Assembly: GCF_030651745.1 (NCBI RefSeq) | Contig: NZ_JAUSCC010000151.1 | Span: forward strand, 1 to 58,809 | From: Methylophaga sp. | Lineage (GTDB): Bacteria > Pseudomonadota > Gammaproteobacteria > Nitrosococcales > Methylophagaceae | Direction of reading: 5' to 3' | Length of the DNA stretch: 58,809 bases | Shown: positions 55,344-58,809 of the stretch, in pieces | Numbering within the stretch: the first letter of the stretch is position 1 | Layout of the letters: each line of letters starts with the position of its first letter | Position numbers and translations under genes: made by a program | The notes under the pieces: generated by a model | The model's database searches: none | What the model was told of the DNA's origin: nothing | Seen by the model: only the letters and a program-made list of their open reading frames with translations

Positions 55344-56096
55344 ATGAAAACCCTGTTTATCTCAGACCTGCATCTTAGTCCTGACCAGCCGGAGCTTATC
55401 CGGCTGGCTACCGACTTTGTTGCAAGTCAGGTTGATGTCGATGCTTTTTATATACTGGGCGATATTTTTAATACCTGGCTGGGTGATGATTTAATTCCTG
55501 GGGAATTTGAGCCATTTATCCACGCATTACAGGATCAGCAACGCAATGGTGCCCGTATTTATCTGATGGTCGGTAATCGTGACTTTATGTTAGGCCACGA
55601 CTTTGCCAGACTGGTTGGCGGCTCTTTAATGGAAGATCCTGTGCTGGTAGATATTTACGGCCATTCTATATTGTTGATGCACGGTGATAGTTTGTGTACG
55701 GATGATGTGAGTTATCAGCGATATCGTAAAGTGGTTCGTAAACGCTGGCTGCAAAAACTGTTTCTGGCCATGCCGCTGACAATTCGGCAACGTATTTCAG
55801 ATAAAATCAAAGCTAAAAGTAAACAGCAAAAGCAATATAAACAGGCTCAGATCATGGATGTTAATCCAGCTGCTGTTCGACAGGTAATGAATCAGCATAA
55901 CGTTCATTTGTTACTGCATGGTCATACTCACCGTCCGGCGATTCACCAGCTGGGATCTGTGCAAAACATTCCAAACTATCGAATCGTCTTAGGTGACTGG
56001 CACTCTGAACCCAGTTATATCGAAATTACCGCTGAGAAAATACGCTTGTTCGATACACGCTTGCCTGAGGGTGAAACTCAGCTCTCATTTACTTGA
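55344..56096 (+). CDS. lpxH: UDP-2,3-diacylglucosamine diphosphatase
   Basis: Cleaves UDP-diacylglucosamine to lipid X in lipid A synthesis. The calcineurin-like metal ligands are present: D8 and H10 (FISDLHL), D40 (LGDIF), N78 (GNRDFM), H113 (LMHGD), and H192 and H194 (HGHTH). The 250-residue length is standard. The 3' end overlaps that of the convergent dsbC by 12 bases. Confidence 0.96.
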   Translation: MKTLFISDLHLSPDQPELIRLATDFVASQVDVDAFYILGDIFNTWLGDDLIPGEFEPFIHALQDQQRNGARIYLMVGNRDFMLGHDFARLVGGSLMEDPVLVDIYGHSILLMHGDSLCTDDVSYQRYRKVVRKRWLQKLFLAMPLTIRQRISDKIKAKSKQQKQYKQAQIMDVNPAAVRQVMNQHNVHLLLHGHTHRPAIHQLGSVQNIPNYRIVLGDWHSEPSYIEITAEKIRLFDTRLPEGETQLSFT

Positions 56097-56813
56097 GCCG
56101 AGATACTCATCCAGAATCTCACGTAGTTTTTTGGGTGGCACATAGCCCGGTAACATCTGTCCATCTTCCAGAAAAATAGCCGGCGTACCACGCACTCCCA
56201 ATTTGCTGCCGATTTCGAAATGCTCAGCGACTGGGTTGTTTTCACATAAAGAGGTTTTTTTCACTTCTCGCTGTGCTTTGGCATCGGTCATCGCTTTCTG
56301 TTGATCTTTAGCGCACCAGACTTCTATTAGTTTATTGGCAGACTCTGACTCCGCCCCTGCCCGTGGATAGGCCATATATCGAATGCTGATCCCCAAATCG
56401 TTGTAGTCTTTTACCTGGCGATGTAATTCACGACAGTAACCACAATCAATATCGGTAAAAATGGTTACCGTATAATCCGGTTTTTTCGCGGCAAAGGTAA
56501 TCAAACTTGCTTCGTCCAAATCATCCAATATGGCTTTTTTCATTTCCATACGCCGAGTTTCGGTGATGTTCTCGCGTGACTCAAGCGCCAACAAATCACC
56601 TTGCAATAAATATTTACCATCGGCAGTAAAATAATAAATGCGATTATCAATAATTCCCTCATACAAGCCGGTATCACCAACTGGTTCTAACGATTGCAAT
56701 TGCATATCGGGTAATTGTTTTTTGAGTTCAGCTTTAAGTTTTGCCATTTCATCGGCATGAGCAAAACTCATGCAAAACAGTAATGGCAACCATGCCAGTC
56801 GGCTTAATTTCAT
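56085..56813 (-). CDS. dsbC: Periplasmic disulfide isomerase DsbC
   Basis: Shuffles wrong disulfides in the periplasm as a homodimer. A 20-residue signal peptide (ending SFAHA), the N-terminal dimerisation domain (to about 85), and a thioredoxin domain with the C-G-Y-C active site at 124-127; C167 and C190 form the structural pair. TPAIFLEDGQMLPGYVPP holds the cis-proline. It lies near xerD, as in E. coli, though yajQ intervenes here. Confidence 0.95.
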   Translation of the reverse strand: MKLSRLAWLPLLFCMSFAHADEMAKLKAELKKQLPDMQLQSLEPVGDTGLYEGIIDNRIYYFTADGKYLLQGDLLALESRENITETRRMEMKKAILDDLDEASLITFAAKKPDYTVTIFTDIDCGYCRELHRQVKDYNDLGISIRYMAYPRAGAESESANKLIEVWCAKDQQKAMTDAKAQREVKKTSLCENNPVAEHFEIGSKLGVRGTPAIFLEDGQMLPGYVPPKKLREILDEYLGSSK

Positions 56814-56827
56814 TATTAATAAGTCTC

Positions 56828-57313
56828 TTAATCTCGAAAGTTGTTAAATTGCAGTGGCATATCAATAGAATCATGGCTTTTCAGTAGCGCCATTACCTGT
56901 TGCAGATCATCGCGTTTTTTGCCGGTAACTCGAACACTATCTCCCTGAACGGCCGCTTGCACTTTGATTTTGCTCTCTTTGATGAGTTTCACGATGGTAC
57001 GTGACAAGTCTTTTTCGATACCTTCACGGACAATCACATCCTGTTTACGCATCTTGCCATAGCCGACTGGATCTTTAAGCTCAAGGCAGCTGATATCAAT
57101 ACCGCGCTTCACCAGTTTCATCCTGAGAATATCGAGCAACTGATCTAACTGGAAATCACTGTTGGCAAACATGGTCAGCGTTTTGTCAGACTGATCGACC
57201 TTGGCTTCGGTTCCGCGAAAATCAAAGCGGTTATCCAATTCACGGTTTGTCTGATCCACTGCATTGGTCAGTTCATGCTTATCGACTTCAGAAACAATAT
57301 CAAATGAGGGCAT
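56828..57313 (-). CDS. YajQ-family nucleotide-binding protein
   Basis: A 161-residue protein of the YajQ family: it starts [21 protein letters not shown], has [10 protein letters not shown] and ends in [11 protein letters not shown], all family-typical. Some YajQ proteins bind cyclic-di-GMP and affect gene expression; whether this one does cannot be read. It is 14 bases upstream of dsbC in the same direction. Confidence 0.95.
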   Translation of the reverse strand: MPSFDIVSEVDKHELTNAVDQTNRELDNRFDFRGTEAKVDQSDKTLTMFANSDFQLDQLLDILRMKLVKRGIDISCLELKDPVGYGKMRKQDVIVREGIEKDLSRTIVKLIKESKIKVQAAVQGDSVRVTGKKRDDLQQVMALLKSHDSIDMPLQFNNFRD

Positions 57314-57381
57314 TTGGCTTCTCCCAATCTAATTAATTTTAACCGGCAAGTTTAACATTGACGTTACATTGATACGAAAAC

Positions 57382-58287
57382 TTATCCCCGTGGATGGTGC
57401 AGATGATGCATTTGCTGCAACCGAGCTTTTGCAACATGGGTATAAATTTGTGTTGTCGATAAATCAGCATGTCCCAGTAACAGCTGAACCACCCGTAAAT
57501 CAGCACCATGATTTAACAAATGTGTGGCAAAAGCGTGACGTAATGTATGCGGTGACAGCGGTTTATCGATATGTGCCAATTTGGCATAACGTTTGATGAT
57601 GTACCAGAAAGCCTGACGGGTCATTGAGCTTCCACGGCGCGTTGGGAACAGATCATCGGTGACCTGGCCTTGCAGTAACTGAGGTCGACTTTCCAGCAAA
57701 TACAATTGCAACCAGTCCAATGCCGTTTCACCCAATGGGACCAATCTTTCTTTATTACCTTTACCAATACAACGAATCAGTCCCTGTCGCATATTGAGCT
57801 GTTCAAAGGTTAAGGCGACTAGCTCAGAAACTCGCAGCCCTGTGGCATACAATACCTCCAGCATGGTACGGTCCCTCATACCCAGTGCGCTTTCAGTGTC
57901 CGGTTGTGTCAGCAGGTTAATGACATCTTCTTCCGATAGACTTCCCGGCAAGGATTTGCCTAATCTTGGCGATTCCAACATTGCTGTAGGATCCGAATCG
58001 CGGATCCCTTCACGACATAAATAACGATAAAAACGACGCAGACTGGATAATAGACGGGCATCACTGCGAACTTTTTTTCCATCTCGCATTCGCTGCTGCA
58101 GATAACGCTGGATATGCTCACGTTCGGCATTGGTTAACGTCACATCAAATGGCTGTAACCAACTGGCAAACGCCACCAAATCATGTTGATAAGCCGTTAC
58201 GGTATTATCACTCAGCCCTGATTCAAGCCATAAAGAATCTAGAAAACTTTGCAGATGACTTAGTTGTAGATCGCTAGGCTTTGTCAT
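57382..58287 (-). CDS. xerD: Site-specific tyrosine recombinase XerD
   Basis: Resolves chromosome dimers at dif with XerC. At 301 residues it has the SAM-like N-terminal domain and all catalytic residues: R152 (ATGLRVSEL), K176 (GKGNKERLVP), H247 and R250 (HTLRHAFATHLL), H273 (LLGHADLSTTQ) and the nucleophile Y282 (IYTHV). Neighbouring dsbC is typical for xerD rather than xerC. The C-terminus ends in an unusual run of H, Q and L. Confidence 0.95.
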   Translation of the reverse strand: MTKPSDLQLSHLQSFLDSLWLESGLSDNTVTAYQHDLVAFASWLQPFDVTLTNAEREHIQRYLQQRMRDGKKVRSDARLLSSLRRFYRYLCREGIRDSDPTAMLESPRLGKSLPGSLSEEDVINLLTQPDTESALGMRDRTMLEVLYATGLRVSELVALTFEQLNMRQGLIRCIGKGNKERLVPLGETALDWLQLYLLESRPQLLQGQVTDDLFPTRRGSSMTRQAFWYIIKRYAKLAHIDKPLSPHTLRHAFATHLLNHGADLRVVQLLLGHADLSTTQIYTHVAKARLQQMHHLHHPRG

Positions 58288-58336
58288 TTGATTGCTTCAG
58301 CTTGTCCATATTTTGATGACTAATTTCGAGCCACAA

Positions 58337-58372
58337 AAAAGGGACAAAGCTGAAGTCAACTTTGTCCCTTTT
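58337..58372 (-). terminator. Intrinsic terminator of the trmD-rplS operon
   Basis: A perfect 13-bp stem AAAAGGGACAAAG/CTTTGTCCCTTTT with a 10-base loop, and a T run on the minus strand (CCCTTTTTTG), 32 bases after the rplS stop codon. Confidence 0.9.
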
Positions 58373-58403
58373 ATAATTCAACGGATCTGACGACCCGCAG
58401 AAA

Positions 58404-58748
58404 TTACAATTTTTCTTTAATACGTGCAGCTTTACCAGTCAAATCACGCAGGTAGTAAAGTTTCGCACGGCGAACATCACCACGACGTTTCAATTCTACA
58501 CTGGCGATAGTTGGGCTGTGCGCTTGAAAAACACGCTCTACACCAACACCGTTAGAGATTTTGCGAACAGTGAAAGCTGAATGCAAACCACGGTTACGTT
58601 TTGCGATAACGATGCCTTCAAAAGCCTGTTCACGCTCACGCTCACCTTCTTTAATACGAACCTTGACCACAATTGTGTCACCGGCAGAAAAATCCGGAAT
58701 ATCGCTTCTCAATTGTTCAGCGTTAAGCTGATCGATAATGTTACTCAT
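58404..58748 (-). CDS. rplS: 50S ribosomal protein L19
   Basis: A 114-residue ribosomal protein at the 30S-50S interface. It starts [20 protein letters not shown] and has [23 protein letters not shown] and [22 protein letters not shown]. The frame is open further upstream to 58784, but the ATG at 58748 with GGGAG about 8 bases before it is the family start. It is the last gene of the rpsP-rimM-trmD-rplS operon, which runs out of the window. Confidence 0.97.
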   Translation of the reverse strand: MSNIIDQLNAEQLRSDIPDFSAGDTIVVKVRIKEGEREREQAFEGIVIAKRNRGLHSAFTVRKISNGVGVERVFQAHSPTIASVELKRRGDVRRAKLYYLRDLTGKAARIKEKL

Positions 58749-58761
58749 TGTTTGCTCCCAA

Positions 58762-58809
58762 CTAATCCTGCCCGCGCTCGGCAATAAATTCTTCCAATAA
58801 AGCAGCCTG
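58762..58809 (-). CDS. trmD: C-terminal codons of tRNA (guanine-N1)-methyltransferase (partial)
   Basis: The last 15 codons and stop codon of a gene cut by the window edge: [15 protein letters not shown]. Its place directly upstream of rplS, 13 bases before the start, and the acidic, leucine-rich C-terminus fit TrmD. The identification is mainly positional. Confidence 0.7.
   Translation of the reverse strand, partial: QAALLEEFIAERGQD

Overview
The window reads as a stretch of gammaproteobacterial chromosome. The flanks are core genes in orders familiar from that class: a ribosomal-type promoter facing out of the window next to map-glnD, trmD-rplS, xerD beside dsbC, and cysS next to a cyclophilin and lpxH. 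Phosphoketolase with acetate kinase would suit a methylotroph such as Methylophaga, but that genus name is only a guess. No insertion sequence, phage gene or CRISPR array was seen.

Regions. (1) 1-4005: rpsB leader and promoter (minus strand), map, glnD and a small ComEA-like gene. (2) 4242-39089: about 35 kb of surface-polysaccharide genes, all on the minus strand. The 4.2-17.4 kb part makes GDP-6-deoxy sugar (gmd and an rmd-like reductase) and carries GT4 glycosyltransferases, methyltransferases, a small coiled-coil protein, a Wzm/Wzt ABC exporter and a decayed manC. It resembles the D-rhamnan (common antigen / A-band) type of locus and is visibly AT-rich from 8.5 to 17 kb. The 17.6-27.3 kb part has a WbpL-type initiating sugar-phosphate transferase with its partner reductase/epimerase, phosphomannomutase, an O-acyltransferase, two glycosyltransferases, a pyruvyltransferase-family protein, an unusual nitroreductase-family protein and a Wzx-type flippase. 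The 27.4-39.1 kb part has glmS, a sulfotransferase, a WbqC-like protein, a DegT aminotransferase, a UDP-glucose dehydrogenase, a WbpM-type dehydratase and rfbDCAB for dTDP-L-rhamnose. No Wzy, WaaL or Wzz was recognised. (3) 39240-39428: tRNA-Arg(TCT) and tRNA-Pro(TGG) behind a near-consensus promoter. (4) 39506-47729: a decayed copy of folD, an eight-gene Mrp/Mnh-type cation/proton antiporter operon of non-standard composition, and an intact folD. (5) 47778-51370: ackA-xfp with an FNR/Anr-like site upstream. (6) 51526-58809: glnS-cysS, cyclophilin, lpxH, dsbC, yajQ, xerD, rplS and the last codons of trmD.

How the genes work together: phosphomannomutase feeds mannose-1-phosphate towards GDP-mannose, Gmd and Rmd turn this into GDP-D-rhamnose, GT4 enzymes polymerise it, a methyltransferase plus coiled-coil pair may cap the chain, and Wzm/Wzt exports it. 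The local manC is dead, so GDP-mannose must be made from another locus. The WbpM-type dehydratase, the reductase and the initiating transferase could together put an N-acetylated 6-deoxy-hexosamine on undecaprenyl phosphate.

The observations most worth following are the possible split methyltransferase/coiled-coil chain-length device beside the ABC exporter, the two hidden pseudogenes (manC and folD), the folD relic and folD bracketing the antiporter operon, and the antiporter operon itself, with three antiporter-like subunits, no full-length MrpA, and one subunit lacking the usual TM5 glutamate. All calls come from reading the sequence; nothing was searched against a database.
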